NCBI RefSeq assembly: GCF_017163935.1 | Contig: NZ_JABVZR010000002.1 | Span: 2,294,001-2,358,000, forward strand | From: Novosphingobium terrae | GTDB taxonomy: Bacteria; Pseudomonadota; Alphaproteobacteria; Sphingomonadales; Sphingomonadaceae | DNA: 64,000 bases | Reading direction: 5' to 3' | In this document: piece by piece, positions 16,913 to 26,800 of the stretch | Layout of the letters: every line of letters begins with the position of its first letter | How positions within the stretch are numbered: the first letter of the stretch is position 1 | The notes under the pieces: generated by a model | Told to the model about the DNA's origin: nothing | The model's database searches: none | Seen by the model: only the letters and a program-made list of their open reading frames with translations | Program-made: the position numbers and the translations under genes

Positions 16913-19750
16913 ATGAAATCTTTCCGCAACGCAGTCCTGTGCTCGGCCTCTTTCGGGGTGCTTGCATTGGTGGCGCCAGCTCATGCCCAGGCAGCCGAGG
17001 TGAACGCGTCTTCGGCTGGCGCGCCGCAGTCTGAAGCCCAGAATGACAGCGCCGCTGATATCGTGGTGACCGGTGTGCGTGCCTCGATCGAAGGCGCACT
17101 CAAGGTTCGCCGCACCTCGGTGCAGATTGTTGATTCCGTGGTCGCCGAAGACGTGGGCAAGTTGCCCGACAACAATGTGATCGAGGCGCTGCAGCGCGTC
17201 ACCGGCATTCAGGTCACCAACCGCACGGGTGGCGAAGCGTCGGCGATCTCGATCCGCGGCCTGACCGATGCGCTGACCACACTCAATGGCCGCAACATCT
17301 TTACCTCGGATGGCCAGTCCTTTGCGCTGCAGGATCTGTCGTCGAACCTGATCAAGCAGGTTGATGTTTACAAGACTCGCGCCGCTGATCAGCTGGAAAC
17401 CGGCCTTGCCGGTCAAATCGACGTGCAGACTCGCCGCCCCTTCGATTTCAAGGATTTCGCTTTCTCCGCCCAGGTGCGCGGCATCTACAATGAGCAGGCC
17501 AACAGCTACAATCCCAACGTTTCGGCGCTGATTTCCAAGCGCTGGACCACCGATATCGGCGACATCGGTATTCTGGTGAACGGCAGCTATAGTCGGACCA
17601 AATATCGCGACATGAGTGTAACTGCGGGCGCCTTCGTGCCCTTCGCCACTGAAAATCCGCCCGTCGGTTCGGGCTTGACCCCGCTTGAGCGTATCTTCCC
17701 GGGCGACAGCAACCAGAACTGGCAGCCGGGCCAGAATGCGGGCCTGTCCACCACGCCCGGCTCGACCATTCTGAGCAATGGCGTGGCGACACCCTATTAT
17801 CTGTCACGCGATGCCATCTTCTCGACTGATCTCTATGGCAAGCGTGAGCGTCCTGCGGTCAATGTCGCCTTCCAGTGGGCGCCCAACGACCGTTCGACCT
17901 ACACCGCCGAATTCTTCTACAATGGTTTCCGCGGCGAAACCTACAACGCCATGATGTTTAGCTTTGTTGACTATTGGGGTGCGCTCGATAGTGACGTCAC
18001 CAAGGACTTCTCGCTCTATCCCGGCACCAACATCGTCAAGTCGCGCTATGCAGGGCAGGTCTATGGCTTTAACAGCGCCGATTACACGCGCAGCCAGACC
18101 GACAGCTTCCTCTATGGCCTGAATGGCAAGTGGGATGTGGGCAAGGCCGGCAAGATCGAGGCTGACGTTGCCTATCAGAACAGCAAGTACAAGACCGCCT
18201 TCCTGGCGCTGCGCACCGATCGCACGGCGCAGGGCATCAATGTCGATTTCAACTCGGGCGGCGGGATCCCCTCCTACAGCTTCACCGACCAGAGCCAGCT
18301 GACCAATCCGGCGGCGTGGAATCTGGCGCAGCTCTATGACAATGGCGAGCGCAACAAGGGCGATGCCATCACCGCGACGCTCAAGGGCCACAATGAGTGG
18401 GACAGCGGTTTCCTGCGCCGCATCGAGCTGGGCTTCCGCTACGATGACCGCACCGCCAGCGATTACATCCGCCAGCAAAGCACGGATTCACTGGGTCAGT
18501 CGCTGACCACGCTGGGCAGTGGCGCGCTCTTCACCACGCAGGGCTTCTTCGATGGCCGCGCCAATGTGCCGACCAGCTGGACCCTGCCCAGCGGCTATTG
18601 GGTCTATCAGAACCAGGACCAGATTCGCGCGCTCTATCACTCGGTCTTCCCGGCCTTCAAGACCAGCGATCAGCTGAGCTACACCAATGTCTTCAATGTC
18701 GATGAGCGGACGTTCTCGCTCTATGGCATGGCCGATGGTGAGGTGAGCATCTTCGGGCGCCCGCTGAAAGTTCAGGGCGGCGTGCGCTACACCAGCGTGG
18801 ACACCAAGCTGGACTTCACCGACCAGTACAGCTTCGCCAAGACGATCTCCAGCGTGGCCACCCAGCGCTTCCTGCCCAGCGCCACGCTGCGCTACGATCT
18901 GACCGACAAGCTGAAGCTGCGCTTCAACTATGGCCAGACCCTGCGCCGCCCGAATTTCGGCGATCTCAACCCGGCCTATAATCTCACGGGCGATCTCACC
19001 AATGTGGGCTATGGCAGCGGCACCTCGGGCAATGCGAAGCTGAAACCCACCACCTCGACCAACTATGACCTTGCGCTGGAATGGTATTTCGCGCGCGGCA
19101 GCGCCTTTTACACCACGCTGTTCCGCCGCGATGTGCAGGGGCTGGTGGTCTCGCTGGCCAACCGCGTGACGGTGACGGGCACCGGGCTCAACACCAACAG
19201 CTTCGTGGTGACGCAGCCGCAGAATGCCTCCAACGGCACGCTGCAGGGCGCAGAGGTGGGCTTCACCTTCTTCCCGCAAAAGCTGCCGGGTCTGCTCAAG
19301 GGGCTGGGTGTGCAGGGCAGCTTCACCGCGCTGGATTCGAGCCAGAACATCCCCATCGCCGACAGTTCGGGCAACATCATTGGCCAGAGCACCAGTTCTT
19401 TCTTCGGCGTGTCGAAGTACAGCTTCAACGTGACCGGTGCCTATGAGCGTGGCCCGATCGGCGCCCGCCTTTCTTATGTGTGGCGTTCGGCCTTCCTGGC
19501 CAGCAATGAGGCGGCGCTGTTTGCCAATCCGATTGGCATCTGGCGCACGCCAGAAAGCAGCCTGGATGCGCAGTTGACCTTCAAGGTCACAAAGAATCTG
19601 GCGGCCACCTTCGATGCGGTGAACCTGCTCAATTCGGTACAGCAGACCTATTACAAGTTCGGCGACAAGGGTAATGCGCAGCAGTACAACCTTGGTACCA
19701 CGCTGCTATCGCGCACCTTTGCTTTGGGGGTCCGTTATTCGTTCCAGTAA
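16913..19750 (+). CDS. TonB-dependent receptor, Xanthomonas/Caulobacter carbohydrate type
   Basis: A 945-residue outer-membrane receptor without an STN domain. The ATG at 16913 (MKSFRNAVLCSASFGVLALV) gives a normal signal peptide ending AHAQA; a GTG 7 codons upstream is less likely. A TonB box-like segment DIVVTGVRASIEGAL (~48-62) leads into the plug (VAEDVGKLPDNNVIEALQRVTGIQVT, ISIRGL, TLNGRNIF, SNLIKQVDVYKTRAADQ, GLAGQIDVQTRRPFDF), which is the signature of the TonB-Xanth-Caul subfamily. The barrel ends TFALGVRYSFQ. Members usually import oligosaccharides or other large organic substrates, not iron. The gene stands alone and is probably controlled by the operator-like palindrome upstream. 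The substrate is not deducible. Confidence 0.92.
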   Translation: MKSFRNAVLCSASFGVLALVAPAHAQAAEVNASSAGAPQSEAQNDSAADIVVTGVRASIEGALKVRRTSVQIVDSVVAEDVGKLPDNNVIEALQRVTGIQVTNRTGGEASAISIRGLTDALTTLNGRNIFTSDGQSFALQDLSSNLIKQVDVYKTRAADQLETGLAGQIDVQTRRPFDFKDFAFSAQVRGIYNEQANSYNPNVSALISKRWTTDIGDIGILVNGSYSRTKYRDMSVTAGAFVPFATENPPVGSGLTPLERIFPGDSNQNWQPGQNAGLSTTPGSTILSNGVATPYYLSRDAIFSTDLYGKRERPAVNVAFQWAPNDRSTYTAEFFYNGFRGETYNAMMFSFVDYWGALDSDVTKDFSLYPGTNIVKSRYAGQVYGFNSADYTRSQTDSFLYGLNGKWDVGKAGKIEADVAYQNSKYKTAFLALRTDRTAQGINVDFNSGGGIPSYSFTDQSQLTNPAAWNLAQLYDNGERNKGDAITATLKGHNEWDSGFLRRIELGFRYDDRTASDYIRQQSTDSLGQSLTTLGSGALFTTQGFFDGRANVPTSWTLPSGYWVYQNQDQIRALYHSVFPAFKTSDQLSYTNVFNVDERTFSLYGMADGEVSIFGRPLKVQGGVRYTSVDTKLDFTDQYSFAKTISSVATQRFLPSATLRYDLTDKLKLRFNYGQTLRRPNFGDLNPAYNLTGDLTNVGYGSGTSGNAKLKPTTSTNYDLALEWYFARGSAFYTTLFRRDVQGLVVSLANRVTVTGTGLNTNSFVVTQPQNASNGTLQGAEVGFTFFPQKLPGLLKGLGVQGSFTALDSSQNIPIADSSGNIIGQSTSSFFGVSKYSFNVTGAYERGPIGARLSYVWRSAFLASNEAALFANPIGIWRTPESSLDAQLTFKVTKNLAATFDAVNLLNSVQQTYYKFGDKGNAQQYNLGTTLLSRTFALGVRYSFQ

Positions 19751-19778
19751 ATCTGTGACGGATCATCCCGCTTTCCCT

Positions 19779-19839
19779 CCGGCCTCGTTCTCCTTCGAGG
19801 CCGGATCAGGGCGGCAGCACTGGCTGTAGCCGCCCTGAT
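19779..19839 (+). terminator. two adjacent hairpins after the receptor gene
   Basis: First hairpin: ccggcctcg (19779-19787) pairs with cgaggccgg (19796-19804). Second: atcagggcggc (19805-19815) pairs with gccgccctgat (19829-19839). Both stems are perfect and directly abut, starting 28 bases after the stop. Neither has a T run, so termination may be inefficient or the hairpins may protect the mRNA end. Confidence 0.55.
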
Positions 19840-20055
19840 GTGTGCTTCCCTGCCGCGCCGCTCGATGTCAGGGCTGATCAAGCACTATGACAGCGATGCG
19901 GTCGTGGCGTCCGGAACGGTATGTTTGGAGATGCGAAGCGGCGATAGCTGCCATTCGCCTTTCCAAATAGGGAAACGCGTCCAGCCTTCCCAGGGTGAAC
20001 CTGCAGCTTACGGTCGGTTGCTTTTAACATGCACGCGGCACCTGGCGCATTCGGG

Positions 20056-21150
20056 TTATGCCATTATCTTGTCCATAACGGATCTGACTTTTGCCAAGAT
20101 GAGGTCGGCATTTGGGAGGCCGTTGTTTTTCTGCTTATCAGCCCAGGCGTCTTGAACGTCCTTGTATTTTGAGACGGATTCGAATTGTGACACTTCTTCT
20201 TTGGTAAGTACCCTTACGCTCGCACCTGCCTTTCTCAAATCTTGCAATTGAATGTCGAAGCTTTCTTCCATCGTGGCGCCCAGGGTTTGATAGGATTTTC
20301 TGGCAGCAAGACCTATGGCGTCCTTGTCTGCCTGAGCAAGGCTTTCCCAGACAGCCTTGTTTATCGCCAGAATATAGACGTGCCCCAGCCATAGGTCTTT
20401 TGAAACAAGTACATGCGGGGCTACCTCGTGGATTTTTAGCAGGTAACCGCTATCAATGTTGACCATGAGGCCGTCCAGCGTCTTCGCCTTCAGGGCTTCA
20501 GGGATTTCCGGTCCCCATTCCATGGTGACAGGGATTGCTCCCGCGTTCCTCAGAAAATCCTGGTGCCAAAAGCTGGCGGATCGCCATTTGCCGCCTTTCA
20601 GTTCATCCAGGCTTGCCATGGGGGCGTTGCGGAAGAACCCGACCGGATAACCTGTGCCGAAATAGATCTTAACAAGGTTATTTCTATCCATTTCCTCCGC
20701 GAATTCGTCGACCTCCGAATAGATTCGATTGAAGAATTCGATCTGGCGGTCACCAAATGGCCCCTTGATGAAGCTTTTGAATATCTGGTGTAGCGGCAGT
20801 TCCTTAGCGGTGTATTCGGGAACGACGGTGCCGATGTCCGTGGTGCCGCGGGAGACTGCCCCGAGGGCATCATAGGCGGCGGCAATTTCTCCATCCCAAT
20901 GATCCTCGATTTTGAGACGCCCTTTCGATTCCCGTGCTATGGCCGAAAAAACGGTCTGCTTGAGAAAGCGTGTGCGCATACCACCCAGCGGCTCATGGTC
21001 GCTAAACTTGAGGATACGCGGAGACTGAGCCATCGCCTCAGTGGCAACTCCAGGCAGGAATGGTGCGGCAGCGGCTGCGCCGACCGCGGAGGTAAGGAAG
21101 GATCGGCGGCTTGCGCTGGCTGCAGTCGATATTTCGAAGTCTCTGATCAT
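20056..21150 (-). CDS. TRAP transporter solute-binding protein, DctP family (orphan)
   Basis: A 364-residue periplasmic binding protein. The N-terminus has SRRSFLTSAVGAAAAAPFLPG, a twin-arginine-type signal ending near AMAQS. The mature part has the DctP-family pattern: LKFSDHEPLGGMRTRFLKQTVF, AIARESKGRLKIEDHWDGEI, the central GYPVGFFRNAPMASLDELKGGKWR (with the conserved carboxylate-binding Arg region) and LDGLMVNIDSGYLLKIHEVAPH. TRAP systems import carboxylates using a sodium gradient. The DctQ and DctM membrane genes are not next to it, so the transporter partner must be elsewhere or the protein has another role. It is divergent from a TetR regulator 139 bases away. The base composition is less GC-rich than its neighbours, which may indicate transfer. 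Confidence 0.85.
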   Translation of the reverse strand: MIRDFEISTAASASRRSFLTSAVGAAAAAPFLPGVATEAMAQSPRILKFSDHEPLGGMRTRFLKQTVFSAIARESKGRLKIEDHWDGEIAAAYDALGAVSRGTTDIGTVVPEYTAKELPLHQIFKSFIKGPFGDRQIEFFNRIYSEVDEFAEEMDRNNLVKIYFGTGYPVGFFRNAPMASLDELKGGKWRSASFWHQDFLRNAGAIPVTMEWGPEIPEALKAKTLDGLMVNIDSGYLLKIHEVAPHVLVSKDLWLGHVYILAINKAVWESLAQADKDAIGLAARKSYQTLGATMEESFDIQLQDLRKAGASVRVLTKEEVSQFESVSKYKDVQDAWADKQKNNGLPNADLILAKVRSVMDKIMA

Positions 21151-21289
21151 ATTGACATCTTTCGTTTATCATCGGTCGGCATGTAAAACGCCGCGTGCAA
21201 CTGGAGGCGCCTGCGTCCGGTATGCCAAACCTTGACCACAGCGTCCGGCGCAGTATATCTGAACAATCCTTCAGCTGGGTATTCGTATT

Positions 21290-21958
21290 TTGGAAAGCGC
21301 GGTTCCACAGCACCTCAAGATAAGGAAAACGCCGATCCAGGCGCGATCCGGAGCGACGGTTGAGGCGATCAATGAGGCAACGATTCAGGTTTTGCTTGCG
21401 GATGGCTTGACTCGACTGACGACCACGCGAGTAGCGCATCGTGCCGGGGTTTCGGTCGGCACACTTTACCAATATTTTCCGAACAAGCAGGCGCTGCTCT
21501 TCGCGATCCTGCAAGCCCACTTCGAGGAGATGGCGGCGGCGATTGAGTGTATCGACCTTCAAAATGGCAAGGTGCCGCTTTCCGAACTCGCCGACAGCAT
21601 TGCCGATGCGTATGTCTCTGTGAAGGAGAGCAATCCCGACGCGACCAGAGCTCTTTACCGAGTGGCTGGTGCGATAGATCAAGCCCGGTTATCTCCAGAT
21701 ATCTTCAGCAGGCTGGAGGCAGCTACGGTCCGGCTTTTGAAAAACGCATCTGATGCGTCTTTCAGTGATCCCATAAGGACTGCCTTCACGCTGCTGGCTG
21801 CCTTGTCTGGACTGTCGCGGGCAAGTTTTGCAAGGTTGGAAGCGGGATTTGAGGTTTTGGAAAGGCTTCGTGAAGAATCTCGGATCTTCGCACGGGCCTA
21901 TCTTCTGGCTGCTCAGAATGCCACTCCTTCCCATCAAGGGATTGGTTTCAAGGAGTAG
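21290..21958 (+). CDS. TetR-family transcriptional regulator
   Basis: A 222-residue regulator. The frame lacks an ATG near the start, so the TTG at 21290 is the most likely initiator; the ribosome site is weak. The N-terminal DNA-binding domain (~20-70) has TVEAINEATIQVLLADGLTRLTT followed by the helix-turn-helix VAHRAGVSVGTLYQYFPNKQALL, a textbook TetR motif. The C-terminal ligand domain is helical and non-specific. It is divergent from the TRAP binding protein, so it probably controls that gene from the shared 139-base region, perhaps with the transported carboxylate as ligand (inference). No operator was pinned down. Confidence 0.85.
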   Translation: MESAVPQHLKIRKTPIQARSGATVEAINEATIQVLLADGLTRLTTTRVAHRAGVSVGTLYQYFPNKQALLFAILQAHFEEMAAAIECIDLQNGKVPLSELADSIADAYVSVKESNPDATRALYRVAGAIDQARLSPDIFSRLEAATVRLLKNASDASFSDPIRTAFTLLAALSGLSRASFARLEAGFEVLERLREESRIFARAYLLAAQNATPSHQGIGFKE

Positions 21959-22505
21959 AAAAACGTCTGATGTTCTATGAGATGACGTCTGCTGTAGGAT
22001 AATGATTGTATCCTCGTTGAGAGGAGTGGATCACACTCTGTGATCACGTTTAGACATCATCGATGGGGTGGGTGAATCACACAGTGTTTGTCAGAGGTTG
22101 CACTCTCTGAAGTTGGTCCGAGAGCGAGATTAGACGAATTTTCCCTGCCTCTTTTAAATGTAAATCGAAAATATCGTCATTTAGTTTTGTTACTTCAATG
22201 TTTTCAAAATATTAAAACTGACATTTATTAATCATCTGTGCGTGAAGGCGCAAATGCCGGTCACTATTTCTCCTGATAGCGATTGGCCGAAATGGCCCGC
22301 TCTGGTGGGAGCCACGGCCCCAGGGCGGATGAACCGAAGGCTGGTTTGGGCAGGTCTGCTCTGGCAGTTGAATGGCGGTTTTGTCGGCAAAAAGCGAACA
22401 GACGTCGCGGGGAGGTGGTTACGCAATTCCCCTTATTTGACTAAGAGGAAGCAGAAAGGTCTGGCGCATAAAATGCCGCCGCTGTCCATCAAGGGGGCTT
22501 GGCAC
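21959..22505. other. 547-base AT-richer gap with dyads
   Basis: No supported gene. A perfect dyad gatcaca-ctc-tgtgatc lies at 22029-22045, and a related half, atcacacagtg, is at ~22075-22085. They look like regulator sites or a hairpin after the TetR gene. From 22140 the DNA is AT-rich and may carry the promoter for the gene at 22506. Confidence 0.4.
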
Positions 22506-22964
22506 ATGACGACCTTGAGTAGCACCACCAGTGCAATCGGCGCTTTGGGACTTTATCTCAGCCAGCCCGGCACGAGCAGCGCCTCGAGCGGATCATCGAC
22601 CAGCACCAGCGGTTCGACCGCGTCCACCGACGATGATGCGGCACTCATCACGTTGCTTGACGGCACGAATGGCACCAGTTCCTCCAACCTCGCCGTCTTG
22701 CTGGGCACCGGCAGTTCCAATACGTCGACCGACACGCTCGGCACGCTTCTGGGAACCAGCACAATCAGCACCGACAGCCTGCTCACGCAAGTGAGCAATC
22801 TTGCCACCGCCATCGCGTCAGGCACGAGCACCAGCACGGATGGTTCGAGCGATAGCGCTGGCACGACGTCGAGCAGTTCGACCCCCAGTCCAACGCAGAT
22901 CGCCCAGCAATTGCTCGGGGCCTATACCCAACAACAGCAGAACCTGATCTCGCTTCTGGTCTGA
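22506..22964 (+). CDS. Ser/Thr/Gly-rich low-complexity protein
   Basis: A 152-residue protein. A longer frame from 22242 exists, but AAGGGGGC lies just before the ATG at 22506, and codon quality improves from there. Most of it is Ser, Thr, Gly and Asp (SSASSGSSTSTSGSTASTDD, and ASGTSTSTDGSSDS), with short hydrophobic patches such as ALITLLD and NLAVLLGTGSSN. It ends PTQIAQQLLGAYTQQQQNLISLLV, a likely amphipathic helix. There is no signal peptide or catalytic motif. The overall style (N-terminal 'MTTLSSTTSAIGA', no signal) recalls the internally repeated protein at 34483-35697, so both may be surface or secreted filament-like proteins. Function unknown. Confidence 0.6.
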   Translation: MTTLSSTTSAIGALGLYLSQPGTSSASSGSSTSTSGSTASTDDDAALITLLDGTNGTSSSNLAVLLGTGSSNTSTDTLGTLLGTSTISTDSLLTQVSNLATAIASGTSTSTDGSSDSAGTTSSSSTPSPTQIAQQLLGAYTQQQQNLISLLV

Positions 22965-23376
22965 TACAAGGCTTTCCCATAGACTCTATCGGCTGCGTTG
23001 ATGGCGTTCCGGGTGCTTGAAAGCCGCCAGACGTTTACAAAGGGCCGGTCAAAGGTTTCTTGCCGGGTAAGACTTCTACAATGCTATCCGCTTGAGGCAT
23101 ACTCATAGAGGAGCAAGCAGCGGGCGCTTTGATAAAGGCCCGCTAAACTGCCGCATCCAGCCTGACCGCGCAGAGACACGAGGGACATAACCCTACATTT
23201 GCCGTCCGCCGACAGGCCTGTCTTTCCCGAACCAGATCGCGCTTGCCAAGACCCATGCCCAATCATGACGATCGTCTTTGCACCATTGCCGATTGGTCGT
23301 GAAGTGATGGAGCGGCCGCGATAAATTGTGCTAACTCCGGTTGCACATCACCATGGCCTTGGCCAGGAAATTGCGA
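22965..23376. other. 412-base gap with a strong stem-loop
   Basis: No supported gene. A hairpin at 23119-23144 pairs agcgggc with gcccgct and continues inward with CTTT/AAAG around a GAT loop; no T run follows. It may end transcription from the gene at 22506. The remainder is featureless to my reading. Confidence 0.4.
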
Positions 23377-23796
23377 ATGGCTCGCAGAAATCTCGGCCTG
23401 TCCTCCGGCGCGCAGGCCTTGAAGGGGAGCGATGGTTTGCGCCAGGAACGACTTGCCTTGCGGCTCTATGAAGCCCAGCGCGGCGCGCTTGTCGCCTATG
23501 CCGCCCGCATGCTGGGCGATGTCAGCCGCGCCGAGGACATCGTTCAGGACGCCTGGCTGCTCTTCGACCGCCTGCCTGACAAACAGGCCATTGCCGAACC
23601 GCTGGCCTATCTGCGGCGCATGGTGGGCAACCTCTCGATCAATGCCCTGCGCCACGTCGCTCTGCGGCAAAGGCTGACCGATCGCGACATGGAGGCAGCG
23701 ACCCGCATGGTCGCCGATCCATTTCCGATATGCCCGCCCGAGGCTTCGCACGGCAGCTTTATCGGCGAAATAGTGCAGCCCATCTCGTCTTCATAA
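23377..23796 (+). pseudogene. ECF sigma factor truncated after region 2
   Basis: A 139-residue frame; the ATG at 23377 follows AGGAA. Region 2 is complete: LRLYEAQRGALVAYAARMLGDVSRAEDIVQDAWLLF split over core and -10 helices, then LAYLRRMVGNLSINALRHVALRQR. The FecI-type sequence is close to the two sigma factors at 9951 and 10881. Region 4, needed for -35 binding, is absent: after MVADPFP the frame runs into unrelated residues and stops. Its last codons (around EIVQPISSS) are encoded by the hairpin that ends the convergent autotransporter gene, so the 3' part has been lost by deletion. No FecR or receptor is adjacent. Unless region 2 alone has a regulatory use, it is inactive. Confidence 0.8.
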
Positions 23797-23809
23797 CGCG
23801 ATGGGCTGC
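23775..23809 (-). terminator. hairpin downstream of the autotransporter gene
   Basis: Perfect 10-base stem gcagcccatc (23775-23784) with gatgggctgc (23800-23809), 32 bases past the autotransporter stop. No clear T run. It overlaps the end of the truncated sigma frame. Confidence 0.5.
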
Positions 23810-23840
23810 CGATGTAAGCCTGACGGATCAGGATTGGCGG

Positions 23841-26800
23841 TTAGAAAGCGTAACGCACCCCGAGCTTGACCGAACCATCCCGATAGTTTGAATTGACCCG
23901 GTAATCGCCCTTGACGAAGCCCGACCAGTGGGACTTTTTGTCCTGTACGTCCAAGCCCAGGCCGAACTCGCCATAGCGCTTCACCTGATTGTCGTAGAGC
24001 ACCAGCAACGGCGCTCCCCCGCCGCTGTCGAGCATGGCGCTGGCGCTGCCCGACAGGCGGCTCCAATAGCTGCCCGAGGCCTGAACTGACAGCGCATAGC
24101 TGCTGCTGTCGACCAGAGCGAACCGGGTGCGCAGACCCAGCTTGCCGCGCAGATTGGCCTGACCGTTGAAACGCACCTGTGTCCCCGCCAGCGACAATTG
24201 CCCCAGATCGGAGGAAACGAAGGCCAGCCCCGCGACCGGCTCGACAAAACCGCCCCGGCCCAGCGTGACGCGATAGCCCGCATCCGCCAGCACACCGTAG
24301 CTGGTGGCAGCGGCGCTCTGCTTGCCGCCGCCATTGGTGACCAGCGGGGCGGTATAATGCAGGCGCAGGACATCCATCTTGGCGACAGCGCTCAACTCCA
24401 GCCCACCGTTGCGATAGCCGGCATCGAAACCGAAGGAACCGCCCACGAAACTGGCGCGTGAGGGAGAAGCGCTGAAGGATTGCTGAGAGTTGAGGTAGCC
24501 GCCGAAAGCTCCGAAACTCAAGCGATCGCTCTCCGAAGCCAGCCCTGCCGCCTCGGCATCCACGCCGCCATAGATGCCATAGATATGCTGGTTGTAGCTG
24601 GTGTCGAACCCATAGGCCTTGTTGTAATCGGCATAAGAGGCATGTTGGGTCCGGCTCGACCAGTCACCCACAGCGCGCGCCCAGGCTGAGGTGTGCACAC
24701 CGGTATCGTCCTGCCCCCGCTTGGCCAGATCGCCCTGATGATCGGCCACCACGCTGGCGGTATCGTACCAGATTGCCTGAGCTGCACTGGGCAAGGTGGC
24801 CAGATTATAGGCCTCAGCCGAGGGTGTGCTGATCAGCACAAACTGCCGGCTGCCATTATAGGCCAGATCATACTGGAACAGCCCGCTGCGCACCGGCCCC
24901 CCCGCCAGCGTAAACGTGCCTGCACCCAGCGTGCTGGCCGAGGTGACCAGCGTGATACCGGCGGGGTCGTAACGCGGCGTGCCAGTCACGCTGAGCACGA
25001 TCTGGCTGGTGCCGCTTGCGGTGTTGACGCTGAGCACATCGGCCGTGCGGTTGGTCACATTCACCCCAGCCAGAATCTGGCTGCCTGCCAGGCCATTGTA
25101 GTTGCCCATCGCAAAGGCGTTGGTGGCGCTGCCATTGCGGATGTCGAGCACACCGGCGTTGTTGTAGGTGGTGATGAAGGGCAGCGCCGCCCCGCCCGAA
25201 GTCACCACCGAGGCATTGGCTCCCACGGTCACCGTCGAATTGCCCAGTGAGGCTCCGGAATCGAGCTGCAGCGTGCCGCCGGTGACCGACAGGGTGGCGG
25301 CATTCAGGGTCGATCCTGCGGTGAGATCGAGCAGGCCTGCCGTGCTCAGGAAGGTGCCGCCGGTGTTGGTCAGCACGCCTGCAACCTTGAAGGTGCCGGT
25401 GTTGACGATGTTGCCGGTGATCGTGCCGCTGGCGGTGATCGTTCCGGTGTTGGTCACACCGCCGTTGATCGTGCCGGTGGTGGTGGTGGTGCCGCTGTTG
25501 CTGAGGCCGCCGGTCACCGTGCCGCTGTTGGTGAAGCTGCCCGATGTGTTGCTGACGGAACCGGTCAGCGTCCCGTTGTTGATCAGCGTGCCGCCGGTGT
25601 TGGCGGCATTGCCGGTCCAGGTTCCGGCATTGGTGATCGTACCTGATGCATTGGAGGTGATGTTGCCCGTCCACACGGCACTGGCCGTGTTGGTGATCGA
25701 GCCGGTGTTGCTGGCGACATTGGCGTTGTAGGTGCCGCTGTTGCTGACGGTGCCGCTGTTCGTCAGATCGTCGTTCAGCGTGGCGCCGCTCTGGATGGTG
25801 ACGATACCGCTGTTGTTGAGGCTGGCGGTGGTCAGCGTGGCGCCCTTGCCCAGCGTGATCGTGCCGCTGTTGGTCAGCGCCGTGATGCCGGTGAAGCTGG
25901 AGGCGCTGTCATTGATGGTGCCGGCATTGGTTACCGCTCCATTGGCCACCAGCGCGCCGGTGACGGTCAGCACGGCGCCTGCATTGTTGAGGATCGCCCC
26001 TGTGATGCTGCCCTGCGCATTGACATTGGCATTGTTGGTCAGACCGCTGGCGAGCGCCCCTGTCAGCACCAGCGTGCCCGCATTCACCGTGGTGCCGCCG
26101 GTGTAGCTGTTGGCCCCACTCAACGCTGCCGTATCCGATCCGGTCTTGGTAAGCGCGCCGCTGCCCGCCAGCACGGCGCTCACCGTGCCGCCCGTCAGCC
26201 CATAAGAGGCGGCATTCAAGGTACCATTCTGGATCGTGCCCGCGCTTAGCGTCAAGGCGCCGGTGGACTGGCTGGTGCCGCCCAGATCCAGCGTGCCGCC
26301 GGTGACGGTCAGGGCGCCTCGGCCCGATCCGGTGGCACCGCCCAGCGTGGCCGCGCCGGTGAGGGCCAGCGTGCCGCCTGCAACGGTGGTGCCGCCCACA
26401 TAGTCATTGGCCGCGCTCAGCGTTACCGTACCGGCGCCGGTTTTGGTCAATGTGCCCGTGCCGATCAGCGCGGCGCTGATCGTGCCGCTCTGAACATTGA
26501 AGGTCAGCGCCTGAAGAGAACCGTTCTGGATCGTGCCGCCGGTCAGGTTGAGCGATCCCACCGTCTGGATGGTCGTGCCCAGATCGAGCGTGCCGCCCGC
26601 CACGGCCAGCGCGGAGGCGGGGTTGCCCATCACCGTCCCGCTGCTCAAAGCCAGCGTGCCCGATGTCACCGTGGTGCCGCCAGTGTAGGTGTTGATGCCG
26701 CTCATCGCCACCGTGCCGGTCGAGACGGTCAGGCCGACCGCGCCGTTCAGACCGCTGATCGTGCCCGATGTGGCGGCGATCCCGGCGGTGCTGGTGATCG

